From Neoceratodus forsteri (lineage: Eukaryota > Chordata > Ceratodontiformes > Ceratodontidae): 64,000 nucleotides of DNA. The DNA is taken from NCBI GenBank assembly GCA_016271365.2, contig CM057450.1, positions 1,802,346,967-1,802,410,966 of the forward strand. The letters are read 5' to 3'. Below the pieces are notes generated by a model. That model saw nothing but the letters and a program-made list of their open reading frames with translations, was not told the DNA's origin and did no database searches. Below are positions 11,099 through 22,879 of this stretch, one piece after another (position 1 is the first letter of the stretch; each line of letters starts with the position of its first letter). Both the position numbers and the translations under genes were made by a program.

Positions 11099-12317
11099 CA
11101 ACCTTGTCATTCTCAGCAAGAGTATCTAAACCATCTGCAAAAGCCTGAGAAGACAGGATAGGCCTATCCTTGGGCGGAGTGTATTTTCTATCGATGACTT
11201 TAGACACCAAGGGAATTAGAGCTGGCTTGTCCCAAATCATCTCTGATAAGAGTTTCAAAAGAAGGGGGAATTGTGGGAGTCAAATCCACAGGGATTTCAA
11301 TGTAATATGCAGGAACGTAACATAACAGCTTATCTGGGTCCACGAAGAGGGTTTGTAAAGCCAAGGTGGATCCCATATTCTGAGTAAAGACTGGAAAGAA
11401 GATCTTCCACTATTGACTTGGCAAAGATTGAAGACTTGCTCTCCAGTCCAAAAACTGAGTCATCCACATCACTGCCAGAAAGGATCATGTCTGGATCAGA
11501 CTCATCAAGGTCTCCCTCCGTGCCAGACGAACCACCAATGACAGGCACGGGCCGGGAAAAATAAGCCATTTATGAGGCCATCAGCGTTGAGGCCCTAGGC
11601 ATTGGCCACATCGCCAGCGCCACCTACACAAAGGCCGAACACTGGGTACTCGGCTCCAAAGAGGGCTGCACCGTCCCACAAGAAGTCCTGACAGACCTAA
11701 AAAAGAAGGGAGAAGTTGTTGTAGGTACCTGTACCTGCCCCTGCGTGTACAACAGTTAAGGGGTGTGTGGACAAGAAGGATGCTAGTGCCGCAGATGGAA
11801 CCCGCATCTGTTGTCCCGAGCACCCTGGCCTCTGTTCAATGGCTCTGAATCCCAAAGAATCGGGAGCTGATGCCACAGCCAAAGCAAAACGAGACAAATG
11901 TTGCACCCACTGCTCCATGAGAGCAGCCCAATGATGAAACTGCTCACCGGGAGCTAGCGGAGGACAAGGGCTCTGGAGCAGAGAATCATGATCGCCTGAA
12001 TGGAGGCCGCTGGGGACCCAATTGGAGTTGAATCGGCCAATGCTCCTAGCCACCAACAACCCCTGCAGACATATCAGAGGGCTAATTTTGCGGTACCTCT
12101 TCTTCTCGACCATCGGGATGAAGAGCTGGAGGCCAAGCGATGCGGGTCCCTGACCTGAATTGGGAATGCTTCTTTTGTGCTTACAGAACTGTCCTTGCTC
12201 CAGAGCACTGGACTGCCCGTGGTTGGACCCCACCTTCGAAAAGGGTGGAAAAACAGGACACAGGTCCACTGCTGGAACAACTTTAAAGCAAAGTCTCCCT
12301 ACCGTCACCAACACCAT
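11099..12317 (-). pseudogene. DIRS gag, proximal part (element A, E-subfamily type)
   Basis: Read leftward from about 12,317, frames give EKKRYRKISPLICLQGLLVA, then EQFHHWAALMEQWVQHLSR (12,317-11,697). Next is an acidic segment (GTEGDLDESDPDMILSG, 11,569-11,330), then WDKPALIPLVSKVIDRKYTP and ILSSQAFADGLDTLAEND, which run into the edge of element B. Element E gag carries related segments (EQFHQWAS at about 18,720-18,780). The gene continues at 4,894-5,160 across B. Confidence 0.75.
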
Positions 12318-12489
12318 CCATCGTCAACTCCATTGAAGGATGGCTGTGACAGAAGTTAAAAGTTTTTTTTTTCACAATACAATAAATAGATAAACTTCAC
12401 AACTAAGCTAAAGGAACTGAACGAAAAAGCTGTTGTTGTATAGACTTGAAGACTTGATTCCCACTGGTGAGCGACGTCGAACTGAAACA

Positions 12490-12702
12490 CACTCAATGGT
12501 GGAAAAAAGGAACTGAGGCAGTTGGAGGGTTGACGCCGAGATAGCCTATACGGCGCGAGCCAGTCTCGCGGTGCCGCACATGCACGGCCCTATCTCAGCA
12601 CCGGCCCTCCTGAAGATTATTTTTACTCCAGCTGAGTCTTAGCGCCTCCAGTATAGTCCCACTAGTGTGAATGAATGGTGAAGACTTTTAGTCCAGGAAG
12701 AT
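12490..12702. repeat. Right inverted terminal repeat of element A
   Basis: It shares AACTGAGGCAGTTGGAGGG-type sequence (12,511) with the right ITRs of E (19,329) and H (25,273). It ends GTCCAGGAAGAT at 12,702, identical to the right end of E. Element F gag resumes at 12,703. Confidence 0.85.
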
Positions 12703-13670
12703 CCGCTCAACCCCTGGGAATAGGACAGAGACCTCGACTGCCAGGGTGGGGGAGCAGCAGCGGGGCTCGGAGGGAGTTGGCAAGCGTAGAGACTCCTCTC
12801 GGTCTTGGTCAATGACCATAGGCGGCAGATCAGCGGAATGATCTGTTCCTAAAACAGTCTGGATCAGGACAGAGTCCTGGACATGAGCGTGTTGGCCTCT
12901 TTGTTTGACAATTGGTCGGCCGACTCAAGAAAAATCTCGTCAGGAGAAAATTAACCAGCGCCACATCCAACTGGTCCAGCAGGATTACCGTCGAGTTGGA
13001 GGGCTGGGCTATGGATTCAACAAGATGGATGTGGAAGTGTGGGAATCCGAAGCCCTTGACCAGAAACGTTCAGATCCCACGAATGGCGCAAGACCTTTTT
13101 GGACTCTTTCTTTGACTTGGATTTGCATATGGAGGGGCCCTGACGAGTCGGCAGAGCCTGGCACAACTCTTTGAAAGATCTCATAAGCGAGCGCAACTGG
13201 GCGGCACGGGCGGAAGCCAAGGAGGTGTGAGCTGTGGCTTGGGCCGCCTCCTCAAATGCTGCAAGATGTTCAGTGGACCCCACAGCTGTGGAAGACCACC
13301 GAAGGCATCTTTGGATTTGATCAGAGTTTCCGCTTGCTTGGTCAACCTAACTTGAGAAGGGTTAGACGGCACTCCACAATGGTAGGATGGAAAGTTCAAC
13401 AAAATGCCAGGCCTAGGGATTGTGCTTGTGCCCTAGGCAATAAACGCACATGGCATGCAAATCCATTCGGGTCATTTTCTGCCCGCAACCTGGGAGTGGA
13501 CTTCTTGTTGTCCATCGGGTTGCGATCAATGTCGAGCTGAAGAAAAAGCTTTTGAAACGTTTTAGGAAGTAAATCCAAGATTTAAGATGCAGAGGCCTAC
13601 TCAGCGTGACAGCGGTAAGGAGGGAACCTGCAAGTGGAAAGGAAGATCTGGCGTCATGTGCGGTTGCCAA
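12703..13670 (-). pseudogene. DIRS gag, N-terminal part (element F)
   Basis: A minus-strand frame starting near 13,670 contains the CxxC...DxHxxCxxCLGxxH pattern (KMTRMDLHAMCVYCLGHKHN at about 13,413-13,480). This is the Cys/His cluster also seen in elements B (10,690-10,770) and C (31,920-31,985). A helical segment follows at 13,181-13,402 (RLTKQAETLIKSKDAFGGL). The gene is cut at 12,703 by element A. Frameshifts are present. Confidence 0.7.
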
Positions 13671-13758
13671 GGGTAATCACCTGGGTGGGTGGGAGGAGCC
13701 GCTTGAAAACATTCGGTCAGAATTAAAGGAAGGCAACTGCCAGAAGAGTGGACAGAAA

Positions 13759-13983
13759 GAAAATTACGTACCTACCGTAATTCTTGATCTTCTTGGCCAG
13801 AGTCTCCACCACTCATTCACACTAGTGGGATTAGCGCGGAGGCACTAAGACCCATCGGGAACAAACTTTGCTGGAGGTCGGCGCGAAGGCAGCGCCCTTG
13901 AGACACGGCGCCAAAGAGCAGCGGCTCGAGTGTAATGATCATCTCGGGCGATTTACCCTCCAACCGGTACCTTTTTACCAAGG
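13759..13983. repeat. Left inverted terminal repeat of element E, with terminal dyad
   Basis: This is the inverse of 19,318-19,519. The outer end carries the dyad AATTACGTA, CC, TACCGTAATT at 13,762-13,782, followed by CTTGATCTTC. Confidence 0.9.
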
Positions 13984-14149
13984 AGGTGCAGCGCAACTAA
14001 CGAAAGAGTAAACAATATTAAAAAGCGGACATAAGATAGTCCAGTATGACCCGTGTAAGAAGGGTCAGTAAAAGTCCTCCTGGCCTAAAGATTTGAGGAG
14101 TGAAGACCAATACAGGCCAGTGAGCTCGGGGGATGGAGGGTGGGCGGTG

Positions 14150-14250
14150 AATGAGTGGTGGAGACTCGTCCAAGAAGATCAAGAATTACGGTAGATACGT
14201 AATTTTCCTATCTTCCTGGACATAAGTCTCCACCACTCAATCCCACCAAT
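14150..14250. repeat. Internal complementary region (ICR) of element E
   Basis: The left half is the inverse of the element's left end and contains the dyad AATTACGGTA, GA, TACGTAATT at 14,184-14,204. The right half, from about 14,209, is the inverse of the right end (ATCTTCCTGGACATAAGTC). Confidence 0.9.
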
Positions 14251-15348
14251 AGGAGAGTACCAAGCTGATAATCCCCAAAGGGCGGCAGGAGAGCCAGAGC
14301 TCACGTCTAAGATAGAAGCCCATTAAGGATAGTTCTGCCAGATCGGAATGTCGCCTAGCATGAACATCAGTGTAATTAATAGCGAAGGTATGCACTGAGC
14401 TCCAGGTGCGGCGGTGCATATATCTGCAATTGGAACATTGCAATTTCGCTCTAGGGATGCGCGACCGCCCTAGTAGAGTGGCGTACCTCTACCTTCTAAT
14501 TTAACTTGAGCCATGGAATAGCATGGCGAGGCATGCCACTAACCATGAAGAGATGCATCTAATAGCGACAGGTTGACTGGCAGGTGTCGCTGAAAAACGA
14601 ACAGTTGCTGAGTCTGCGAACATCCTTGGTTCTATCTAAATAGAACCGCAAGGCTCTCTTAACATCAAGGAATGAAGAGCTCGTTCCCTTCATTTTGGAA
14701 ATTAGCGAAAGTGAGGAAGTACCAGAGGTTGGTTTAGATGGAATTCTGACACAACCGGAAGGAAATTTAGGATAGTCTGAGAGAACTACCTTGTCTTTAT
14801 GGAATACAGTATACGGAGGGTCCGTAACCGGGCATGTATCTCAGAGACCCTGCGGGCTGAGGTGTGGCCACCAGGAAGGCAGTCTTCCAGGTAAGAAATT
14901 TTAGCTCACAGGTAGCTAAGGGTTGAAAGGCTTCCAGTGAGCATGTCAGCACCAGGTTAATGTCCCAGGCTGCAACTGGACGGCAACAGGGGGTCTGGTA
15001 TGGAGAATCCCCTTAAGAAATCTCTTCACCATAGGTAACTGAGCCAGAGTTAAGGAAGAAACCGGCTCATGGAGCACTGAGATGGCACTAAGGTGAACTT
15101 TAACTTGGAGTACTGAAGACCTAAGTTTGACAGGTCCAAAGATACTCCAGAACCTTGCCAGGAGGACAGGAAAAGGGATTCAGAGGATTTTGCACACCAG
15201 AGAAGCGTTTCCATTTGGGCGTCGTTTTAATTGGCTGGCTTCGAGCAGCCAGAAGGATGTCTGAGACTCTCAGGGGCGTTGAACGATTCCTTCTATCTCT
15301 TAGGAGCCAAGCATGAAGGTGAAGTGATTTCAGGTTGGGATGGACCAA
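14237..15348 (-). pseudogene. DIRS tyrosine recombinase (element E)
   Basis: The N-terminal segment at 15,121-15,348 includes RVSDILLAARSQPIKTTPKW. Near 14,480-14,500 one frame reads HSTRAVAHP, the His-x-x-Arg box. TWSSVHTFAINYTDVHARR at 14,370-14,430 carries the Trp/His position and the Tyr nucleophile. The pieces lie in different frames. The gene ends at the ICR and overlaps the RT-RH frame at its start. Confidence 0.85.
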
Positions 15349-17100
15349 CGAACCCTGAGGTCAAAGACTGATTTGCAAAGAGTGGTCTCGGGAGGCTGCC
15401 AACATACTGGTTGAGTAGAAACCATAGTTGCCGAGGCCAGGAAGGAGCAATGAGAATCATCTTGGTCCCTGAGACTCGAGACGAGGATACTCTCTGGATT
15501 AGAGGGCGGTGGAAAGGCGTAAAAGCGTTTGTCCACACGCAGCCTGTACGTCCCTGACAGAAAATGCCAGGCCCTGGATTTCTGGAGCAGAAGAGAGGCA
15601 GTTTTCGTTGAGTGGGGATGCAAAAAGGTCCAGGTCTGACGTCCCCACTCTTTGAACAGGGACGAGCTACGGCTGGATCGAGACCACTCGTGAGGTCTGC
15701 CTCCGTTCTGCTGAGGTGATCTGCTAGGTCGTTTTGTATGCCCGGCAGATAAACCGCTTGAATCAGAGACTTATGCTCAAGCACCACTCCCACCCTCATT
15801 GCTTCCTCAAAGGGATAGATATAAGCACCGCCTTTGTTGATGTAATACATCACTGCTTTGTTGTCCGTTTGAAGGAGAATGTTCTTGTGACAAAGGACAT
15901 CCTTCAGAGCTCGGATTACACAGAGGACCGCTCTCATCTCCAGGACATTTATGTGGAGATGAGTTTGAACTGAGTCCATCACACCTTGGTGTGGAGGGAG
16001 AGACAGTGAGCTCCCCATCCCATTAGCGATGCGTCTGTGGTGATGGAGATCTGATGATCCGAGGAGCAAGGGAATCCTTCAGGAGATTGCTCTCTTGAGA
16101 CCACCAGGTGAGACCTTGAAGGGCTCCGTCACCTTGATGGGATAAGACTGGGGGTGAGAGGTCGGGGACCACTGAGTGGAAGCATCCATTGGGTGGTTCT
16201 CATGTGCAGTCGGGCCAGAGGGACAGTGAAGACCGAGGCGCCATGAGACCCAACATGCGTTGCATCGAGAGAGCTGTAAACCGATTGGTTCTCCCTGATG
16301 TAACGGGCCATTGAAGGATATCGAGTCTTCTGTCCTCTGGAAGAAAGCCTTCGTGAAGAGGTGTCTAGAAGCGTCCCTATGAAAAGGAGCCTCTGGGAGG
16401 GTTGCAGTTGAGATTTTTCAAATTCAGCAGAACTCCCAGGACGTGAGAAGGCGAGTCGTTTCCGCGGCTTCAAAGTCCCATGAACGGAAGGGCTTGCTGA
16501 AACAATCGTCCAGGTAGGGAAACACTCGGAGTCCAACTTTCCTGAGATGCGCCACGAGAACTGCACAACACTTTGTAAAAACTTGCGGCGCCGAGGATAG
16601 CCCAAGGGGCAGGACTCTGAACTGATAATGCTGACCCAAAGCTACAAACCTGAGGAATTTGCGGTGGGTCGGGTGGACGGGGATATGCTGGTAAGCATCC
16701 TGCATATCCAGAGAGGCCAGCCAGTCGTGCTGATGCAGCAAGGGTAACAGGTACCTAGAAATCATCTTGAATTTCTCCCTGGGGAGGAATTTGTTTAACT
16801 TCTGAGGGTCTAGAATGAGGCGCATCCCCAGATTTCTTTGGAACCAGAAAGTAATGGGAGATAGAACCCTGTGTTTACATGAATCTCGAGGGCACCAGTT
16901 CTATTGCCTGTTGTTCAGAAGGCCCTGGATCTCCGCGGTGAGGAGGTCTGACTGAGAGCCGACAACCTGGGTTGTCGTCTGGGAGGACAATCGAGGGGTT
17001 TCCAAGAAATTGAGAGAATAACCCTCATGAATTATCCGAAGGACCATTGTCGAGTATGGACTTCCACTGGTTGTGAAGTACATCAGGCGACCTCCCACGG
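15293..17100 (-). pseudogene. DIRS reverse transcriptase-RNase H (element E)
   Basis: The RT begins near GGRLMYFTTSG at about 17,090. Palm motifs lie in a frame at 16,424-16,825: LILDPQKLNKFLP, SLDMQDAYQHIPVHPTHRKF and VFPYLDDCF, so the YxDD active site is kept in frame but followed by CF instead of the WL seen in other copies. A long intact frame at 15,293-16,069 covers RNase H (HINVLEMRAVLCVIRAL, LLQTDNKAVMYYINKGG, NDLADHLSRTEADL) and the connected tail (LFCSRNPGPGIF, LIAPSWPRQLWF). The acidic RNase H residues Glu (LEMRA), Asp (QTDN) and Asp (DLADH) are present. Confidence 0.92.
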
Positions 17101-19140
17101 AGAGAAAGTTCCACCTCGGGCAGTGGATGGAACTTGGCCCAGCGACTCATAAGGTAGCACTGGGAGCTTTAGGCGCTGCGGCTTTCTGCTCAATCTTCTT
17201 TTGAGGTTGGGCAGGTTGGCTTTTATGGAGCTTCCCCACCTCTGCCTCGAGAAAGGACTAGCGACTATGAAACTGGCGTCTGTTCACATGCCCCGAGAGG
17301 GACAGGCGAGAGTCTGGCCAACAATGGCCGATCTAGTCTTCTGAGTGGCCTCTAAGGCTTGCTCCACCTGGGGCCAAAAGAAGGCCATCAAAGGCAGCCA
17401 TCACCTGCTGCTGAGCATCATTCGTGAAGAGCCAGAATGCGCAGCCAGGAATGGCGCCAGTACAAATCCCAGCGGCTGCTGAGGCGAGAAGCGTGACGGC
17501 GTCCATGGCGGCTTTGACCTGTTGGTTATTGGACTCAATACCTCTAATAACGGTCAGAAGAAGCTCTGACTTGGAATCGAATCTGGAAGAGCTTCAACCA
17601 TTCTTTTCATAGAGTGCCACAGGATATACTCATACTGAGAAAAATAGCCTTGATAACCTGGCAATCGCATACTTAGAGTGGAGGCAGCAAAGACTCTCTT
17701 ACCTAATGTATCAATCTTACGAGACTCTTTGTTAATAGGTCGAGCTGTAGTAGTTTGAGGAAAACGACCTTGTCATTCTCTGCCAGGACTACAATAGGAT
17801 CCACTAAAGGCTTGGGATGCCAAAATGGGAGCGATCCTTGGGAGCTGAATACTTCTTATCAATGGATTTAGCCACTGAGGGAATAAGAGCAGGATTATTC
17901 CATACCATTTGAGACAGCGTCTAGAAGGAAACTGGATTGGAGGAGTCAAATCCGTAGGGATCTCGAAGCATGAAGATACTGGAGTCTTAATATCTTCCCA
18001 GGATCGATGTCTGTAGTCTGGAGAGAAGAGTGGATCCCAGGTTCTTCAACAGAGACTTAAGGACAGGTCCTCGACCACAGGCTCTGTAGCAAAGAAAGAT
18101 CCTGTTTCCTCACTTCATCACCAACACGAAGGTCCTGGGTCAGAGCTCAACATCATCTCCTGATGGTCCAGAAAGGACTGTTTGGACAGGAAAAGGGTGA
18201 AAAGTGGGAGAGGAGGAAATAGCAGAAAAACAAGGAGAGTCCCAAGGGCTGCGGAGCCGGGCAATAAAGCAGACTGAAGGCGGCACCAGGAGGCGCCGCA
18301 GTGCCCGAAGAGCCGCCTTGGCCCCTGCGCCCCGGTGGCGCGCGCGGGCAGGCAGCGCGCGGCGTGGGCGATGCGCGATCGGCGCAGCGAGCGGCACCGC
18401 GGACGACACAGCGAGCGACGCCCTATCAGCGGCACCATCGGCGGTAGCGAGACCCGGCGCGGACGGCGCCCGCAAGACCGCCCGGCACAGCAGGCTGACA
18501 AGCCAGCAGACCCTGCCGAGCTGGAAAACCCAGGAACCTGGAAAGCTAGAAGGAAAAACCAGGAGATAAGGGCATCGGTGAGGCCCCTGCGCCGCAGCCA
18601 TGTGAGGGGGAACACTAAGCGAAGTCGCTTGGCACCAAGAAGGCGCCAGCGACTAGGAAGGTCCAACCGCCTACCTGATCGCCGAGGGGCCCGAGGACCC
18701 GAGGCAACCGAGCCAGGCAGAAGAACCAACCTCCGAGCCCATTGCTCCATAAGAGGCCCACTGATGAAACTGCTCATCTGGAGTCCTACCTATAGGCGGG
18801 AGGACTCCGATGTCGGGGCAGCGATTACGGAAGTTGGCGACTCCGAAGAAGAGACCGGCAACTAGCAGCGATAACCGGCGTCGGCGCGCAGACATACCAG
18901 AGACGACCTCAGTGATGCCTTCTCTTTTTGACCTGTGGGCGAAGAAGAGCTCGAGGCGAGCGGTGCCGAGAATGCGACCGTTTATTTTTATGCCGGGGGG
19001 ACCGCCCATCCCAGACATCGGACTGACCGTTAGTCGGAACCCGCTGAGGAGAAGGAGGCTGACGGACCAGCCCGGCTGACTGAACAGCTTTCATCTGAAG
19101 TCTCCTACCGTCACCTGACCTGCTCATGGTGGACTCCGTC
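17101..19140 (-). pseudogene. DIRS gag (element E)
   Basis: The distal core (about 17,480-17,760) aligns with A at 4,894-5,160. The N-terminal half includes DEQFHQWASYGAM (18,671-19,018), followed by a GC-rich linker at 18,240-18,560 in which GCGGCACC and GGCGCC recur. Arg/Ala/Gly-rich frames are open on both strands there because of base composition, so the linker frame is uncertain. Frameshifts are frequent. Confidence 0.72.
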
Positions 19141-19317
19141 CAGTAGGCCGAGACTTCTTCAAGTAAAATTTAAATATTAGAAAAATTTACGAAAATAGAA
19201 TAAAATTAGCGATACTACTTATCGTGATAAAGTTACAAAAAACAAACTAGAAAACATAAACGCTAGTTTGAAGTTTGACTCCCGATCGTAGCAGCGTCGT
19301 CACTGAAGCGCACTAAA

Positions 19318-19519
19318 TGAGGAAAAAGAACTGAGGCGGTTGGAGGGTCGTCGCCGAGATGGTCATTACCGCTCGAGCCGCTGCTCGCGGCGCCGTGTCT
19401 CGCGGCGCCGTCTCTCGCGCCGACCCTCCAGCAAAAAGTTTGCTCCCGATGGGTCTTAGTGCCTCCGGCGCTAATCCCACTAGTGTGAATGAGTGGTGGA
19501 GACTTATGTCCAGGAAGAT
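19318..19519. repeat. Right inverted terminal repeat of element E
   Basis: This is the inverse of 13,759-13,983. It contains GGCGCCGTCTCTCGCGCC and ends CCAGGAAGAT. Confidence 0.9.
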
Positions 19520-19892
19520 CATCATATCCACGTCCCTAGAACCAAAGAGTTTAGCAGGAACTTTTGTCGACAAACACAATGATGATAGTCACTTTAAAAA
19601 TAAAGTGATAACTACTAGGGTCAGAACAAAATAATAACAGAACTTAGGAAAATAGAAGATTTGGCAGTAGGCTGTAGCAACAGTGTGTCCGTAGAGTCCG
19701 GCAAGTATGGTCGACGGTGGAAAAAGAATTGAGGAGGGGGCGAGGCCACCCATGCTTCTATAGAGTGAGGATGTCGACATTGTTGTGGGCGGCCCCTAGT
19801 AGACTTAGCAAAAAGTTTCTGTGTGGTCCTGGCACCTAAAAGATATAGTTCCATAGATGTGGCCTGATGCAAGAGATGTCTTCAAAGAAGAT
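19520..19892. repeat. Right terminal repeat/leader of element F
   Basis: The layout matches the other right ITRs (GAATTGAGGAGGGGG near 19,726; GCAAGAGATGTCTTC near 19,870). The terminus AAGAAGAT at 19,892 is followed by a different gag. The left partner is outside the window. Confidence 0.7.
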
Positions 19893-20160
19893 TGAAGGAT
19901 CCTCAGAAGGGCTCCTGGGATTTTAATCCACAGTATTATCACTACAGGATGAAACAGCGGATGAGGAGCCTATGCATTCCTTCCCGAAGACAAACCCCTC
20001 TTCTTCACCCTGAAAATCCTCCTCCATATCCAAGAAGTCAGGATTGAATTTCTGCCCTTTCATGGAGTGAGGAACAGGAGAATAAGCAGGCAATACACGT
20101 GCTGATGGTGGCAGAGGAGGACATTCAATGACGGAAACTCCCAGGGACATACCGTAGTAG
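19893..20160 (-). pseudogene. DIRS gag fragment (remnant G)
   Basis: A frame at 19,923-20,150 reads PPSARVLPAYSPVPHSM, then an acidic stretch (FLDMEEDFQGEEEGFVFG) and a Ser-rich stretch. Placement and composition match the acidic middle of DIRS Gag in A (11,330-11,569). The right end of F truncates it at 19,893. No catalytic motif exists for Gag, so the call rests on similarity of layout. Confidence 0.5.
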
Positions 20161-20465
20161 TCGTTGCCAGGTTAGTTACTGGTAGCGCAATGCTGTAATC
20201 ATCACTGATAGGTCAGGAACATATGGATACACATAAAATGCCAGCAGAAGTCTAAAATGGTCTACTAACTTTTCACATTGCAGAGCTTTTATGTATTCTT
20301 GTTTCATGCTGCACACCCCTTAACCTTCCTTTGAATTTAACCCACTCCCCTCTTAAAATCCTCCTCTGTTTTGTTATTAACAACACCAACTAGTGGTACA
20401 TTCCATCTAGGCAAAGTTAGAGCACTCACCACTAACAGAAAACAAAAGTACTTGGCAATGTAGTT

Positions 20466-22805
20466 GATTTATTCAAGCAGTACAAGTCCACATATCATGC
20501 ATCACCAACAAACGAAAAAGCACCTTAGCGCGTCACCTTAACAGGCTTAATCAGGAGGTTAGACTGTTCAAGTTGAAGTTCATTGTAGGAAAACCCCGTT
20601 GAACAAGCTCATTCACAAGGAGGTCCTTTGACATAGACAAGTAGTTACAGATTGCATAATTGAAAAAAAACAGTACAAATTCAAGTACAGAATTATGGGC
20701 AAGCATGAACATGTTGCATAAAAATGACAATGACATAGAAAAATACAAGTACAGAAAAAAGGTACTAAGCGCTTGTTTTGGAGTAACAATGCGGCTAATT
20801 TCTAGGTAAGTAAGAGGAAGCAGTGGGCTAGGGTTAGAACAGTGAGCTAGGACTTAGAAGCAGCTACATGTATCTTTTACTTTTCTGCCAACCCTTCCAA
20901 TAGGCTGACAGGGACAGTACCGGGAAGCTTCAATGCATATGGAGCTGGTTCCAGATAGTCGAGAATGCGCTCAATATGGCCGCTGCTGAGAGAGGTGCAG
21001 TTCTCGGTCGCATCAGGAGAGGAGGTCATTTTCCTACAAGAGTAGGCACTATGGGAAATAAGGAAAGGGTTGTGAAATAGTTCGGGAGCTTGTTGAGGAG
21101 TAGCTAAGTGTCCAGATACCAGCATGAAGAATCGTCTAGTTAAGAGTGATGTCCAGACAGCGGCTGGGTACAAATCGCAATGGTGGGTTCCGTAGGGTAG
21201 GTTTGTCATGAACCGTATGGGCGCAGTGGTAGAGGATGTCTAGGTTGCTCAGTCCTAAGGCCACTGTGGAGGAATAGATTAGATCTCCATAGTCGAGTAG
21301 CGGCAAGAAAGTGGCCTGGACCAGCCTAGTTCTGGTATTCAACGGAAAGAGGTCTTTTTTTTCCCCAACTATTCTTCTGGCCCTCCACTTGGAACTCTCT
21401 CAGGCCACTGCACCGCTGACACGCTCTACCGCCCGCTGTGTCCCTACATCTTCAATTTTGTCACGGTCCCCAGGTCGGAGGGCATGACAACCCGAGGAAA
21501 CCGAGGGGCAGTGATGGGGAACCAGCGTTGGGCATGTGGCAGTGGCACTGGCAGGGCCGCCATCTATCTGAGCCGGAGGGGTGTTTCTGGATGTTTTACA
21601 CCCTCGATGTTGGATGCCAATGCCGCCCAGCCCGCGATATGGGTGTTCCCACCAATGTCGGAAGGCAGCACTTAGCGTCTTCCCACAGCTAGTGAGCTCC
21701 TGGCCGTCAGTGCAGCCGGTCTCCATCGGGGCTGCTGCTGCGCCGGGCTACCCCAGATCCCTCCCGGAAAGAGGAGAGCAGAGCTACAGATGCTCGATCC
21801 TCTCTCTCCTCTACCAACCCATGGCGGTCCATGCTTGTTCCCGAACCCGGGTCGCCGGCGCGAGGTGTGGCGTCCAGCGCCTCAACCCTCAGTGCCACTG
21901 GGCCGGCCTCGGAAAGAGGGTCTTGTTACGGAAGAAGAAACCTAGCCTAATTTTTAGCCCCTTTGCCAGATCGTCAAGGTGGTCATGAAAGGAAAGTTTG
22001 TTGTGCAGTGGCCCGAGAGAGTTCCAAGCCGGAGGGCCAGAAGAATAGTTGGGGGGAAAAAAAAAGACCCACATACCAAGATATTTGAATTTAGAGATGA
22101 TTTCAAGGGGTTCACCTAGGGAGGTAGTGATGAATTCTTTGAGTGTGTTTGCAAGGGAAGTAGAGGTGGAGTTTAGGGCAAAGATCATGGCCTTAGTTTT
22201 CTTGGCATTGAGGAATAGTTTGGCACTGATTAGGTTGATTTCTAGTTGTGCAAAGTCGGCTTGGAGTACATCCCTCACTTCAGCCAGTGTATGGCCTGAT
22301 GTATACAGTACAGTTATCAGCAAAGAAATGAAGATGGGACTGAATATATATATCGACAAGGTTATTGATGTACAGGAGAAGAGGATGGGACCTACTATGG
22401 AGCCTTGTAGGACTCCCCTAACAACTGGGAGGATGCAGAAGAGAGGCCACCAGCTTTTACTTTCTGGTTCCTTCAAGATAGGTAGCTGGTAAACCAATGG
22501 GCAGCAAAGGGGTGGCCTACTTTTAGGGCTTGACACTAACAGATTGTGGTCGACAGTGTCGAATGCTTTGCTGAGATCTAAAAACATTGCACCAGTAACT
22601 TTCTTGGAGTTCATGGCTGTGATCCATTCATTGGTAACTTTGGCTAGAGCAGGAACTGTACTATGGTTGGGCCGGAAGCCGGGATGCGCAGGGTTGATGA
22701 TTGAAGATTATTCGATATGGAGTTTCATTTGGGAGTAAACTAGCTTTTCGAGGACTTTGGAGAGGACAGGTAAGATTCAGATGGGCCTACAGCTGTTTAA
22801 GTCGC
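20466..22805 (-). pseudogene. L2-like LINE, 5'-truncated, RT C-terminal half
   Basis: A minus-strand frame at 21,889-22,614 reads VTGAMFLDLSKAFDTVDHN, then GVLQGSIVGPILFS and LNAKKTKAMIF: the RT palm and thumb of an L2/Rex-type non-LTR element. The FADD box is degraded. After a SINE insertion (21,357-21,909) the frame resumes as LNTRTRLVQATFLPLLDYGD (21,136-21,342), then further C-terminal sequence to a stop at 20,877. Upstream of 22,614, NPAHPGFRPNHSTVPALA-type sequence is visible to about 22,800, where the copy is truncated. The 3' untranslated end is uncertain; an AATAAA on the minus strand lies near 20,468. Confidence 0.82.
21357..21909 (-). mobile_element. tRNA-derived SINE with long body, copy 1
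   Basis: The insertion lies in the L2-like LINE and is flanked by a near-perfect duplication: CGGAAAGAGGTCTT at 21,343-21,356, and the same with one extra G at 21,910-21,924. On the minus strand the 5' head begins GGCCGGCCCAGTGGCACTGA and carries a B-box-like GGGTTCGGGAAC at about 21,840-21,850. The 3' end is an A-rich tail (T-run at 21,355). The 553-bp length and termini match the copy at 59,727-60,279; the middle is diverged. I do not recognise the family. Confidence 0.8.
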
Positions 22806-22879
22806 ATGGGTCCCCTGGACTCGCTGGAGAGTTGCTTCTGTTGCTGAGAGGCTCTGCTCAAGAGAAGAAAGCCTGATTA

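Larger units (their letters stand above)
1..12702 (-). mobile_element. DIRS-type YR retrotransposon A (chimeric, interrupted, runs off left edge)
   Basis: Read on the minus strand, the element begins at a right inverted terminal repeat ending AAGAT at 12,702. Gag follows from about 12,317. Complete element B (5,161-11,098) splits this gag, a hAT transposon (3,300-4,885) splits it again, and at about 3,263 it fuses with a gag/RT/RNase H/YR block that matches B at 6,458-9,716 almost base for base. The YR gene leaves the window at position 1. The right ITR belongs to the same subfamily as element E, while the 1-3,263 block belongs to the B subfamily, so A appears chimeric. The left ITR and ICR are not in view. 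Confidence 0.85.
13759..19519 (-). mobile_element. Complete DIRS-type YR retrotransposon E, nested in element F
   Basis: The 5.76-kb element has inverted ITRs (13,759-13,983 and 19,318-19,519), an ICR at 14,150-14,250 and the order gag, RT-RNase H, YR on the minus strand. The ICR junction (GTAATTTTC followed by CTATCTTCC) fixes the ends: GAAAATTAC at 13,759 and GGAAGAT at 19,519. The RT-RH and YR frames overlap at 15,293-15,348, as in other DIRS elements. No target duplication is visible. Confidence 0.92.
12703..19892 (-). mobile_element. DIRS element F remnant, split by element E and interrupted by A
   Basis: F is visible as a right ITR and leader (19,520-19,892) and a gag N-terminal region (12,703-13,758) separated by complete element E. 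Its right end, TTCAAAGAAGAT at 19,892, has the AAGAT terminus of A, B and E. Downstream F is cut at 12,702 by element A, and anything further is off the window. Confidence 0.7.

Noticed and set aside
18204..18865. Plus-strand Arg/Ala-rich frames in element E
   Set aside because: They lie antisense to gag in GC-rich repeats and are composition-driven shadows.
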